Positions 11,101 through 21,723 of a DNA stretch of 60,262 bases are shown one piece after another (the first letter of the stretch is position 1; every line of letters starts with the position of its first letter). The notes under the pieces are model-generated. The model was not told the origin of the DNA, ran no database searches, and was given only the letters and a program-made list of their open reading frames with translations. Origin of the DNA: Pilaira anomala (taxonomy: Eukaryota; Mucoromycota; Mucoromycetes; Mucorales; Mucoraceae); the NCBI GenBank assembly GCA_025716855.1, contig JAIXMQ010000109.1, forward strand, positions 1-60,262, in the 5' to 3' direction. The position numbers were made by a program, and so were the translations under genes.

Positions 11101-12096
11101 GAACAACAAAAGAGTATTTCTGCTAGATTCAATCAACCTCCTCCACCACCTCCTCCTGCTATTGCTCATCTTTATCCTGAATATGCTGCACAAATTGCTC
11201 AACAACAAGCTAACCAAAACTTGACACCTGCTCAATTACGTCAACAAGAACAAAAGAAAAAGATTGAAGAAGCTACACAAAAGATGATGGAAGGTATGGA
11301 TATGGAAGAACCACCCACGATTAAATTTGGCGATGCATCTGTTGCAGCTCCTTTTACTTCAAAGCTTCGTAATGTAACAGCTATCAATAACATTATTCGT
11401 CAAGGTCGTTGTACACTTGTAGCTACTATTCAAATGTACAAGATTTTAGCTTTGAATTGTTTAATTTCTGCTTATAGTTTATCTGTATTGTATCTTGATG
11501 GTATTAAATTTGGTGATCTTCAAGTAACTATCTCTGGTATGTTGATGGCCGTTTGTTTCCTTTGTATCTCTCGTGGAAGACCTTTACAAAAGTTATCCAA
11601 GGAACGTCCTCAACCCAACATTTTTAACCCTTATATCATCTTGTCTGTCTTGGGTCAATTTGCTATTCACATTGCTTCCTTGGTTTATATTAATGCACTT
11701 GCCAAATCTTTAGAGCCACCAAAGGAAGTTGATTTGGAAGGAGAATTTGAACCTAGTTTGTTAAACAGTGCTGTCTATCTTATTCAATTATCTATGCAAG
11801 TTTCTACATTTGCTATTAATTATCAAGGTTATCCATTCCGTGAACGTATTCAAGATAATAAGGCCTTGTATTATGGTTTAATGTCTGTTGGTGGTATTGC
11901 ATTAGCAGGTGCTACAGAAATGTGGCCTGATGTGAATGATCAACTTAAACTTGTCCGATTCCCTGGAACATTCCGTTACAAGTTGACACTTTGTATGGTT
12001 CTTGATTTCGGTATTGCTTACACAATTGAAAAGGTAACAAAGTATTGTTTTGCTGATAATCGCGCAAAAGCAATTGCAAGAAGAGGAAAGGATTAG
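8111..12096 (+). CDS. SPF1: P5A-type ATPase (Spf1/ATP13A1 family), six exons
   Basis: Model: exons 8111-8112, 8174-8438, 8526-8615, 8711-8904, 8975-9380 and 9466-12096, joining in one frame to 1195 aa (yeast Spf1 has about 1215). All introns are GT-AG, 61-95 nt. Motifs: N-terminal membrane region (LLRPLP, YIWPFVSVLYP), LSGESTP near residue 309, the P5A signature PPELPMELS near 442-450, phosphorylation loop DKTGTLT with Asp486, and hinge GDGTNDVGALKQAH near 823. A Pro/Gln-rich insert (PPPPPPP) lies in the cytosolic part after the hinge, and further membrane helices follow. The family is an ER transmembrane-helix dislocase that removes mis-inserted proteins. The start is unusual: the ATG is made by splicing AT (8111-8112) to G (8174). 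The frame in exon 2 has no other upstream ATG. The symbol is given by family. Confidence 0.9.
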
Positions 12097-13076
12097 ATTT
12101 TTTGGTAGAATGACACATAAATGATAAAATAAAAATAATATACAGTACTCACGGTACCAATTTGCGATTTTATGCCCAAAGATAGTACAATGTTAAAAAG
12201 TGATATTCTAGTTCGTTTTACATGTTTTTTTTTTAAAAAAAAAAAAAAAGATAAAAAAAAAGATAAAAAAAAAAGGACAAGCGAGCTGTTATGGCATAGC
12301 ATTCACGTTCCACTTTTCAATTTTTGTCCTACACTCTATATATCCGTTCTCTTGTATCGCTTCTGTTTTTTTTACACTTTATTTGTTTTATGGACTGTTG
12401 TTTTAACTATAATTTATAAAAAAAATATTAGAGGAAATTTATTTAAGTATGTGAATATATGTAACTGATGAACCAAAATAAAAGTTGATAAAATTGGGTA
12501 TGATGATAATCAAGAGTTTTGGAAAATATGAAATAATAAAAGATGTAGGTACATATGTTTAAAAAAAAATAGAGATAAGAATGTTTGATTTTATGCATGT
12601 TAAATATAGGTGTAACCGCAACAACTCAAAAAAAAAGAGAACCAGAACAGACAGGAGAAAAAGCCAAAACTTGATCAACACAAAACATAATGTAATATTC
12701 TGAAGTTGGGTCTTAAGTGGAAATCCGGATCAGATAATAAAGATAAAGGTTAAAGTTATAAAATAGAATATAATATTTATTGTATAGAGTATATGTGATT
12801 ATTGATACTGGTTGGTTAAGACATAAAAAATAATTGATATTGAAAAAAAAAAGATGAGCATTTAATAAAAAAATTAATTATCACTTTCTAAGTGCTCGTT
12901 GGCAAAGCGTTGCCCATGAGTGTTAAAACTCAATTTAAATATTTTTGGACATATAATGTCCGACAGAAGAAGTTCTTGCCCATTATTCTCGCTGTCATAG
13001 CTCTCCTCTCTTTCATCGTGTTGGTCCTTTAAGACCGAAATTACAGACATCGTCTCTTTGAGACAGCCCTAAATAA
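12097..13076. other. Intergenic, AT-rich
   Basis: No conserved gene recognised. Contains poly-A/T tracts (12225-12275), and a 38-codon plus-strand frame at 12916-13032 listed separately. Short open frames overlapping the A/T tracts encode low-complexity strings only. Confidence 0.5.
12916..13032 (+). CDS. Candidate 38-aa single-pass membrane micro-ORF or N-terminal relic
   Basis: ATG to stop encodes 38 residues: a basic/aromatic start (KYFWTYNVRQKK) followed by a hydrophobic helix (FLPIILAVIALLSFIVLVL) up to the stop. The shape matches the N-terminal anchor of a type II membrane protein such as a Golgi glycosyltransferase, so it may be a truncated gene start rather than a real microprotein. 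No homologue recognised. Nothing coding-like continues in any frame beyond 13080. Confidence 0.25.
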   Translation: MSVKTQFKYFWTYNVRQKKFLPIILAVIALLSFIVLVL

Positions 13077-14160
13077 TTAAATTAGACTTTCTATTGTTTT
13101 TCTTAGTCGTGAATATACCTTTAGTGTTGAGAAAAAATTATATAAAGAAGTAACGTGATTACTTTTATTAACGAAATCTTTTCCCAACAAGATTTTCTTC
13201 TCCCTGACAAAGTTATACAGACCATGGTTTGCGTATTGCATTGACCATAGTCTGATGTAACGGTCTAGTTGTGGCCAATTAATACGGTTAGTATAAATAA
13301 ATAAAAATCTGTTTGTATTATTGCCTACCACTGGGTTGAACAAGGTAAAGTTTGAGTTTGCTAAACTCTTCGACAGAAGCATGATTGTATTTGTCAGCGA
13401 CCGTCTTCAACATCGCCAACAAAGCGAACATACCCTTTGAATTGTCAAAGGAAACTTTGGCCTGGTCATTCATACCAAAAGCTCCAGCCGTCTCCAGTAC
13501 AAACACCTCCAGGTCTTCATTACCAGCCAGGTGTATGACACCATCGGCTTTGGATATTCTTCGTTTATCTGGTTTAGCGCCCATTTCTTTTAATTGAATG
13601 ATCATTGCAGAGAGTTCATCTTCACTAGGAGTAAAATAAGGGGCATGCTTGGTTACAGTCATGGTTTCAAGCATGCCCTCGTGAGATTGATGGCTTTTGG
13701 CCATAAACCTTGGCCCTAATCCAAACAAACAATTAGGTTATTATTGAAATAATTCTAAGGATACTGTACATACATAATCTTGGAAATATTTTTAATAAAT
13801 TTACAATCTTTTTCATGCCCTTTGACAAGTGTTTTGTCTTCGATCAAATTCTTGAACTCATCAGGGTCACGCTAAGAATAAAAAATAATAACATGTTAGT
13901 TGCTTGAAATTGAACTTGAAGATTTGATATTAAATATATTTACTGCGGCCGTTATATCACTAATATATATTTTACCTGTAAAAATGAAAGTTGGGGTTTT
14001 TCTCAGCATTTGCTAAGAAGTTAGCCCACTTTTGACATTCTTTATTTGCTACAAACTTATTATTTTTATTAGACCTATCACGAAGACGAAGAGATTGAAT
14101 TCCGCGGTTTACTGTTAATTTACCTTTTGAAATTTGGCGCACGACATTTTCAAAATTCAT
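13077..14160 (-). pseudogene. Decayed multi-exon gene, family unknown
   Basis: Several minus-strand pieces look coding but do not join in one frame. Piece 1 (14160-13976, start codon, NFENVVRQISKGKLTVN) ends at a GTAAAA donor. Piece 2 (about 13872-13770) reads DPDEFKNLIEDKTLVKG. Piece 3 (about 13715-13318) contains DGVIHLAGNEDLEVFVLETAG and HASVEEFSKLKLYL. Piece 4 (about 13335-13077) contains RYIRLWSMQYANHGLYNF, in another frame. The splice from piece 1 to 2 breaks the frame with the available AG, and piece 3 stops before piece 4. This suggests a degraded copy of a hypothetical protein; the C-terminal Trp/Tyr-rich pattern gives no function. An unusual splice could rescue the piece 2-3 join. 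Confidence 0.45.
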
Positions 14161-14183
14161 GACGTTGCATGAAATCTGCAGAA

Positions 14184-14640
14184 AAAAAAGAGTATTTGCT
14201 ATTGAGATTTATTAGACAATGAATCACTTCTTTTTGATCAAATTATTAGAGCTTTTTTATATGACTTACCGACAACATATTATACATGTTCCAAAGTATT
14301 TTATGCCTTCAAACAATCTCTTGTCAGGATAACGTACTTGATTAAAGAGATTAAAATGGTATTTTAATTGAAAAAGAGAGAGAAAGGGAAAGGGAAAGGG
14401 AAGGGGAAAGGGAAAGAGAAAGAGAAAAGAAAAAAGGATCGTTTTCTATTTGAGATTTATTAGACAAAATGAATCATTTATTTTTTGATAAAATTATTAG
14501 ACTTACTGTTGATAACAATATGTAGTTTTATACAGGTCTTTTTTTTTTTCTTGGGACAATCTCTTCTTTAGATAAGGAGTGTGGCAAAAGAAGAGATTAA
14601 AAATGGAGTGGTAAGGAAGGAATATATGTAAAAAGAAGAA
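14184..14640. repeat. Tandem pair of a hairpin-containing repeat
   Basis: Two adjacent copies (about 14184-14360 and 14435-14605). Each begins TTGAGATTTATTAGACAA and ends with CAATCTCTT, 20-25 nt, AAGAGATTAAAA, which can fold as a stem. They are separated by a (GGGAAA)n-like purine tract at 14376-14430. Related copies lie at 5630-5770 and 50790-50960. No ORF. Confidence 0.5.
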
Positions 14641-15001
14641 AGTGAAAGAAAAGAACAAAATGATTTATAATAAAAAAGGCGTATGAGAAAAAAAACCTGT
14701 CTGTATGCCATGTGAAAAAAAAATTGGTGTATTTCATAAAAACCTTATTCACGTGACGATGCGCCTGGTTATACTTTTTATAAATCCGGATAAAAGTCTT
14801 CCGTGATTTTACTACCTTTTTTTTTTTTTATTACTCTTTTCCCCCACTTCATTTTTTACAGGCTCATTGCTCGCTGCTAATCAGATATTCCATATTAAAA
14901 ACCAATCAGAGCGCTACTCAGACCCCACAATCAATACCTCATAATATAAATTAATTAATAAATAGGGCGACGACACAAATATATATGAATAGTTCTTTAC
15001 T

Positions 15002-15095
15002 ATGGCAGAAATCGGCCGCATCACTATGTCTGAGGTATTGTCCTGTTTTCACTCATTCGTCACACTGAAAAACCTCTGTACGTTACTGCGCGTTA

Positions 15096-15161
<66 letters not shown>

Positions 15162-15289
15162 GTATTGCTGTTATCGACCTGGTTCATCATCATCAGCTAT
15201 CGATACATATGTAAGCGCATCACCCTCTGTAGCTGCATACCCTTCTGCAATTACCCTTATCACAGAACTATTCCAAACCAATGGCAATA
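15002..15289 (+). other. Possible small split gene around a 63-base poly-T tract
   Basis: An ATG at 15002 opens MAEIGRITMSE. A second coding-like stretch (IDTYVSASPSVAAYPSAITL, stop at 15287-15289) follows a CATCAG acceptor at about 15195. A donor GTACGT at about 15078 would join the two in frame across a 63-nt T run (15098-15160). The product would be a Ser/Ala-rich protein of about 60 residues with no recognised domain. Evidence is weak. Confidence 0.2.
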
Positions 15290-15807
15290 CTACTTCATAG
15301 TCTGCTGGTGCTTGTTGTAATATCCAAAATAAAGAAAACCCATATTGTCAAATATGCTTTTATGTACCGTTCTTTCGCATGTTTATTTTTTATAGATATC
15401 CTATGGTATGTTAAGAAGTATAATATAGTTAATTGTATTACCATAGTCAGTATAGAACATCATTAAATTGGGAACTGTTACTTTTTATTACATTTATGAT
15501 CTGTTTACTTTTTTTGAAACGATGAATGTATAAATGACGAATTATTATAATAATTTTTTAAAGAACAGCTAAATACATGTGTTACAAAATTATCATAAAA
15601 CGAGCACAGTCCATGTTTATATTGATCAAAATCGAAATACACCCTGTGTAATATTCAATTATTCATTATCCTTTTGCTCAATTGATAAGCCACTATTAGA
15701 GTGTATATTAATAGTTGTATCCCTTTTTTTTTTTCTTCTTTTTATTTAAATTATATGGGGTTTTTCTTTTCTTTTCATTTTTTTTTTTTTTTTTAATACT
15801 ATAATAA

Positions 15808-16038
15808 ATGACATTCAATATATTAACAACAATAACTTTTCAACAAATGAATCATATTTCAGATAATTTAAAATACATTTGTCAATCACGAGGAAAGAAT
15901 TATTGTCTTTTTCATAGAAGATACTTCGAGACAAGTTGGTGTCCTGAATGTGGTCGTAGTAAGTAATTTATTCTTTCAAGTCTTTATCTCTCTTATATTT
16001 CTCACCTATATAAACATATGTTTTTTTTAGTGTCTTGA
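15808..16038 (+). CDS. Small zinc-ribbon-like protein, 52 aa, two exons
   Basis: Exon 1 15808-15958 and exon 2 16031-16038, joined by a 72-nt intron (GTAAGT...TTTTTTAG) that creates the final codons ATG-TCT-TGA. The protein has a C-x7-C-x2-H pattern (ICQSRGKNYCLFH) and a CPEC knuckle near its end, so it could bind one zinc. A T-rich leader sits directly upstream, as before other genes here. If the intron is retained, translation ends two codons after the donor, giving almost the same protein. No family recognised; function unknown. Confidence 0.35.
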
Positions 16039-16363
16039 TTTGACAATATTGAAACATATGACGAGATATTATCTAATTCAATTTGTCACTGTATAACTTG
16101 TTTTCACACACACACGCTTCAATTCATCAAATAAAAAAATATATATAATAAAAAAATACGCGTATGATTTGCAATTCATTTATCAAGTCTTGTGATAAAT
16201 ATAATAAGCTACTACTACAAGTTAGATAAACATATTATGCTTGATACACTTTTATTATTGATTATTTCACCGATAATATATTTTTATTTGCATGTGAAGA
16301 ATTAGTTATTTTGGGTAATACAATTGTGGAGAGAAAGAAGACCCATTTTGTGTTACAGACAAG

Positions 16364-17694
16364 TTATACTGCAATAGTAGTTTCATCATTCTTAATCTGT
16401 GTTGTTACATCACTTTGAATCTGTTTAGCTTTCAAAAAGGCAGCACACTCTTCTGCTTCAATCTCATTACGCAATTCTAATAAATGATCATCTCTTTTTT
16501 GTTCTTCATCTTCTTCATCGTCCTCATCTTCTTCATCATCGTCCTCATCTTCATCATCATCACCTATTTCAAAAGAAGAAGATAATAATGTTTCTTCATT
16601 CTTGTTGTCTATTGTTTCGATAGTGATAGTAGTTTCACAATTATGAATACCTGATGTCAGTTTATCATTGACAGCTAATAATATTTCTATCATCATACCA
16701 AAAACAGTTAGTAAATAATAATAATAATAATCAAATTTATGCAATTTACCTAATTGAGATTGATCTGTGATAGCAGGAATTCTGTAACAAATTTCACTCT
16801 GAATATTTTTACAATGTGTTAAGAAATTTTGATCATTTTGTGTTACTCCAGTCTCGAGAGTTTCTACACAATCAAATGCTTGCTGTATTAAGACAGAAAA
16901 ATCTATTTGTTGTTCTTTAGTGGTTTCGGTCACTGGTGATTGATTTAGAGTAACTTCTGATGAGGATACTTCAGGTGTAGCTGTACTTCTTTTTCCTTTT
17001 GTAACTGCTGCTAAACGTTCTTGAAGTGAAAGTCGAGCTGTTGTTTGAGCCGTAGTTGTCGTGGTAACAGAAGGTAGGGATTGATATTGTTTTGTTTCTT
17101 GTTTTTTAAATTGTGCATTTCTAGTACAGGTTGCTAAGATACCATTATGAATTTCGACCATTTCTTTATCATCCGTCTAGTTTTTTTTTTATATCGTTAG
17201 TATTAAACCAAGCTTATGTATTTATATCTTACGGGTATATTAATATCTATAAATGTAATTGTATGATTCATTTTGATAGAAACTGATATTGCCATCAATC
17301 CAGCAATTTCAATGAGTGGATTCCTAGATAAATCAAGTCTTACTAATGTGTTGTTTTCAGGAAGACATTCAGCTAAAGCAATAGCAGCTATATATAAATA
17401 AATAATGTTTTAGTTGTGAAATGTAATAAAAATTGTCCCCCTTTTATTTTTCTGTACCTTGAGTTCCTAAACCACTATCAGTTAAACTTAAACCTTTCAA
17501 GGATCTATTGACATTGATTGCCTGTGTCAAATGGTTAATCTAATATAAAAGGTGAGTATCTTTTTATAAACTATTTATATTATAATTTATTAACTTACAC
17601 CCTCCATATCTGGTACACATAAAGGATTATATCCTAAATCGAATATTCTTAAATTTTGATTATATTTCTATTTTTTATATTTTGTTAGACGTAT

Positions 17695-17744
<50 letters not shown>

Positions 17745-19159
17745 GGGTACATCCTTCTTACCAATGCTTCGCCAATCAAGATACATCCTTTAGAATCAAT
17801 CTTACAATCACACATGGATAAAGTTAATAAACTTTGGTTTCTTCTTAATGCTTGAGTAATATATTCAATCCCTTGACTCAAATCATTATTATCCAAATAA
17901 AGTCCAACTAAACTTTGTGACATATCTTCATAATCTCTAAGCATAACACCAATAGATAACGCTCCACCATTAATAAATTTATTACCACGTAAATAAAGAT
18001 GCTTAATACACGATTTACGTATACCAGAGGCTAATACTTCCATATGGTAGTTACGTAATCCACACCCATTCAATGCCAACTTTGCAAGTGAAGGTGATTT
18101 CGTATTATCATCCTCGTTTTTCATTGTTGCATTCACAATATATTGAATACTTTTTTTATCCGGTTGAGTATAAGAAATGTCTAATTTGATTAATTGAGAA
18201 GACTATAAAAAAAAAAAAAAATAAGTCATCATTTCTTATTTTTAAAAATTTATAATAACTTACACCTTTAACATATACTGCAATATATTTGAATCCATGC
18301 ACAGTTAATTTAAAATTATTGGCCAAGCTTAATTGAGTAATTTGATCATTTTCCAATAAACTATGCATAAGAACTTTAATTGCCTACAATAACAACAAAG
18401 AAATAATGAATAAAATAATGTCTTTTTTTTTTTTTTTTTTTTTTTTTTCCTTACATTATCTTCAAGTCCACAATTATTAAGAGCAAGTTCTCGGAGCCCA
18501 AATTGGACAGACATAATGTCAGCAAGTGGTTCTATATTGTATCTATCTATATGTTGGTTAGATAAGTCTAGAGTAGTTAAACAAGTTGCTTGAGGTTGAG
18601 ACTAATAAAATGTGAATATTTTACAATGATGTATATATATATATATTCGCTTAAAACTTACGATAAGTGTTGAAACAAGTAAATCAATCGTTTGAGCTTG
18701 TTTATTTCGACACACAAGTTCATAAAGTGACAATAACTGAGATAAAGTTTGAATATTTATAGGTTCAATCTCAAGCTGCTTCTTTGTTTCTATAATAGGA
18801 TCATCTTTTAAGAATAAAAATTCTCTTTTTATTCCTGAAACTGGGAATCGTACTCTCTTCAACTCTTTTGCTGTTAATTCAGTTGCAAGTGTTATTTGTT
18901 CATGGTCAGATTGTTGAATTACTGGTTTATTATTATTACGAAAGCTACCAAATAATTTATTCTTTCGAGTTGGCGCAATGGCTGCTGCTGCTGCTGCTGT
19001 TATAGTTGTTGCTGTGCTTGTTGTCGTTGTATTATTATTATTACTATTATTATTATTATTGTTTTGGTTTGGCTCATTGAATTTTGAAAACCAAGAAGTA
19101 TTGCTTGGTGAATTCATTGGCTTTAATATACTTTTAGTAGGTTGCTTCATAACTGACAT
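16364..19159 (-). CDS. Leucine-rich-repeat protein with PP1-docking motif (PPP1R37-like), nine exons
   Basis: Exons on the minus strand: 19159-18662, 18601-18455, 18383-18264, 18202-17762, 17667-17599, 17539-17458, 17387-17233, 17176-16750 and 16686-16364, giving 753 aa in one frame. Order: Asn/Thr/Ala low-complexity N-terminus, KRVRFP at 101-106 (RVxF docking motif for protein phosphatase 1), a conserved helical block, then ribonuclease-inhibitor-type LRRs (LTTLDLSNQHI, LRELALNNCGL, IKHLYLRGNKF, LVGLYLDNNDL, LVRLDLSRNPL). An acidic Asp/Glu-rich patch precedes the C-terminus. RVRF placed just before an RI-type LRR array is the arrangement in PPP1R37, an inhibitory PP1 regulator. The last intron (16749-16687) is 63 nt and stop-free. 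PP1 binding is inferred. Confidence 0.8.
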
Positions 19160-19399
19160 TGTCGTTTATTTAATATTAGACAAAGAAAAAGAAAAATAGA
19201 AGAAAGAAAAGTAACCTTAAATAAAGATAATAACACTGAGCTTTAAATTGCTTTTTTTTTAAGAGAAAAAAGATGTGTGACATTGTTGGTTCATGACCCA
19301 ATCTTGGTAATTGCACTCGCATATCGTGTAACTAGTTTAACAGAAAACTTTATATATATTTTAAACAAAAAGGACAATAAACTGCAAGATTTTTATTTC

Positions 19400-21361
19400 T
19401 TAAAGACTAATTCTTTCTATTTTAGATGATAATAAAATGCGCACATAGTATCCTTTAAAACTTTTACGGAAGCTTGGATTTAACATACGTTGATCTGGGT
19501 AAAAGGCATGTTTACCTTGACTTCTTAAAGACATATAATATAAGTTATGAGTCACTCCATTTTCTTCATTCGAATTTTCAAAATGGTAAATGACCTCCTT
19601 GTAATATTTGATTATATCGTCTTGATCCATAATAAGGTGCTTCAAGTCCTTCAACGCTGTCAGATCTAATAAAGTTTGATCACTACAATTACTAGAACTG
19701 TTCATATTATCAGAAAGAGAACAATTATATATCCATAAAGTTTCCAGTTTGGGTATAGCTTCAGAAAGTATGATAAATGTTGTTCCTCTAATAAATGTAT
19801 TCTTTATCCTAGCAGAAGAAATTCGTTTATTATTGTTATTATTATTATTATTATTATCTTCAGAACTTGTTTGATAATTTAAAAAGCATTCGATAGACTG
19901 AATTGGTGTCTTTCCTGGATCTTTTAAATATAAGTTTTGAATATGTGGAAGATGATTTGCCACAAAAAGTAAAATATTCAAAAAATATGAACTATCCATA
20001 AGAAACTCCAATTTCACTGTTTTGTTCTTAACAAATGAATTAATTAATTCGGATGTCTTTCCGTATTGTTCACTTTTGTTAAAAAATTCTCTGGGTGTTA
20101 TTTCTTGATGAAAATATAAAGTCTTCTTTTTAATTTCCATACTGCATGATATTGTAGGATATTCCAATGGATGTATATTATGATTCTCGTTTGACTGATC
20201 ACCCAAAAAATCAATTTCCATAAATATTTGATCAATGATTCGTACTGGCTCTACAGCATGTAACATCTTCCAAAATATTTGATGTACTTTTGAATTTTCA
20301 TATGTAATTTGTTGAGGTCCTAGCTCTTCTAGTGTGCGACATTTTATACTAAAATACAAGTATTTGGCTTGAATTATATGTTGTACAAAGTTTATAAAAA
20401 TTTCTTCATTCTGAACAAATTCAAAAAACGCGTCTAGATGTCTTGTTTTAATTACAAAAGAGTTTAGGTTCGATGTGCATAAACTGGATGTGATATATTC
20501 CATTTGAGATGCGCCCAGAACTGTGAAAAAAAAATCAATCGTTTTTAAATATACACCATCAGATCTTGAAGGAATAGCTTTGTTCGTTTTTGGTAATAGT
20601 TGCTGTATGGTATCGTCTCGTGAATAATCAAAATGAGGTAATGGTCTATGGATCCGTAAGTAGATCAAGTTGGGACATGACTGTAATATAAGCGGTAGCT
20701 GGAACTGTGCGTTTTTCTCTACCCTGATAGGAATTGGATGTTCGTCAATAGCCAAATGAGTCAATTGTTTAAATTGGCTCAAAAGATCTAAACAAGTTCT
20801 TTGATAAATATTATTTTCTGTATAATAAATATTTTCAATATCGTTCAATCTTAGGCGTGTAATCGTTTCTCGAAAGCTGAAGCAAGCTTTAAAATACATA
20901 ATAGTCATTTCAAATGGTTGTTGAAAGACTCTTTTTGGATTGATCGCATAGATATCTTGAAGATATTTCAAGTCAACGTGTTTGCCATAACTTTTAAGGA
21001 TTTCCAAAATTTCTGAGGCGATGGAACAATCGGTGATATCAATTAACTTCAAGTAAGGTAAGCAGGATAAAAGTGAGCAAAAAGCAACTGGTCCTGAGAA
21101 TTCTTCAAACTTTCCCCGAAGTACCAATCTCTTGACCAAATGACCATGTTTAAAGAACTCGAGATGATCACATTCTAAATTCTTTGCAAGTTTATTTAAG
21201 GGGAAGTCATGCCGACCACCTAATTTTAGTGTACTGTAAAATACTGTTGTAGCAGGTACATTCCAAGATTTACAAACCAATGTACATTGGTAGACTGTAC
21301 TATGAGGTACTAATGGAAATATCTGGCTGAGAACTTCAAATGGAAGTAATTGTGCAGACAT
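19400..21361 (-). CDS. F-box protein, 653 aa (paralogue 1 of 3)
   Basis: Intronless. An F-box lies at residues 5-45 (LLPFEVLSQIFPLV, then YQCTLVCKSW), followed by about 600 residues of irregular LRR-like sequence (FRETITRLRLNDIE, CPNLIYLRIHRP). F-box proteins recruit targets to SCF ubiquitin ligases through Skp1; the C-terminal part selects the target, which is unknown. An Asn homopolymer (SSEDNNNNNNNNNKR) lies near residue 510. Shared landmarks with the next two genes (FRETITRLRL versus FRGSLTHLEM and FRESLTHLEL; CPNLIYLRI versus CPKLTHFEI) show tandem duplication followed by strong divergence. Confidence 0.85.
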   Translation of the reverse strand: MSAQLLPFEVLSQIFPLVPHSTVYQCTLVCKSWNVPATTVFYSTLKLGGRHDFPLNKLAKNLECDHLEFFKHGHLVKRLVLRGKFEEFSGPVAFCSLLSCLPYLKLIDITDCSIASEILEILKSYGKHVDLKYLQDIYAINPKRVFQQPFEMTIMYFKACFSFRETITRLRLNDIENIYYTENNIYQRTCLDLLSQFKQLTHLAIDEHPIPIRVEKNAQFQLPLILQSCPNLIYLRIHRPLPHFDYSRDDTIQQLLPKTNKAIPSRSDGVYLKTIDFFFTVLGASQMEYITSSLCTSNLNSFVIKTRHLDAFFEFVQNEEIFINFVQHIIQAKYLYFSIKCRTLEELGPQQITYENSKVHQIFWKMLHAVEPVRIIDQIFMEIDFLGDQSNENHNIHPLEYPTISCSMEIKKKTLYFHQEITPREFFNKSEQYGKTSELINSFVKNKTVKLEFLMDSSYFLNILLFVANHLPHIQNLYLKDPGKTPIQSIECFLNYQTSSEDNNNNNNNNNKRISSARIKNTFIRGTTFIILSEAIPKLETLWIYNCSLSDNMNSSSNCSDQTLLDLTALKDLKHLIMDQDDIIKYYKEVIYHFENSNEENGVTHNLYYMSLRSQGKHAFYPDQRMLNPSFRKSFKGYYVRILLSSKIERISL

Positions 21362-21622
21362 GCAGATATAAATGAGGTTTTATGAGAGAATAAAAAAAAA
21401 AAAAAAAAGAGAGAGAAACAAGGGGGAAATTGACAAAACAATAGAGTTAACGACATTATATATTTATCAGTAACAATGAACCTAAAAGTCACTTTAGAAG
21501 AACTAGTTTTCAAGTTGATTTTAGTTATATACTTGGCAACATTTCATTTTATAAATATTTAAAAATGATGCCAGCAGTTTTTTCTTTTTATACATAGTAG
21601 ATATTTGTTTTTAAAAATAAGC

Positions 21623-21655
<33 letters not shown>

Positions 21656-21723
21656 TAATAATGTCATTATTGCATATTTTTAATAAATCTTCTTTATCTT
21701 TTAGATAAACAATGTTTATTACT

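Noticed and set aside
14376..14430. GGGAAA tract as a telomere-like repeat
   Set aside because: It is short, irregular and internal, flanked by a tandem repeat on both sides.
15098..15160. 63-base T run as a poly-A tail of a reverse-strand retroposon
   Set aside because: No target-site duplication or retroposon body could be seen next to it; similar long T runs occur in many introns and spacers here.
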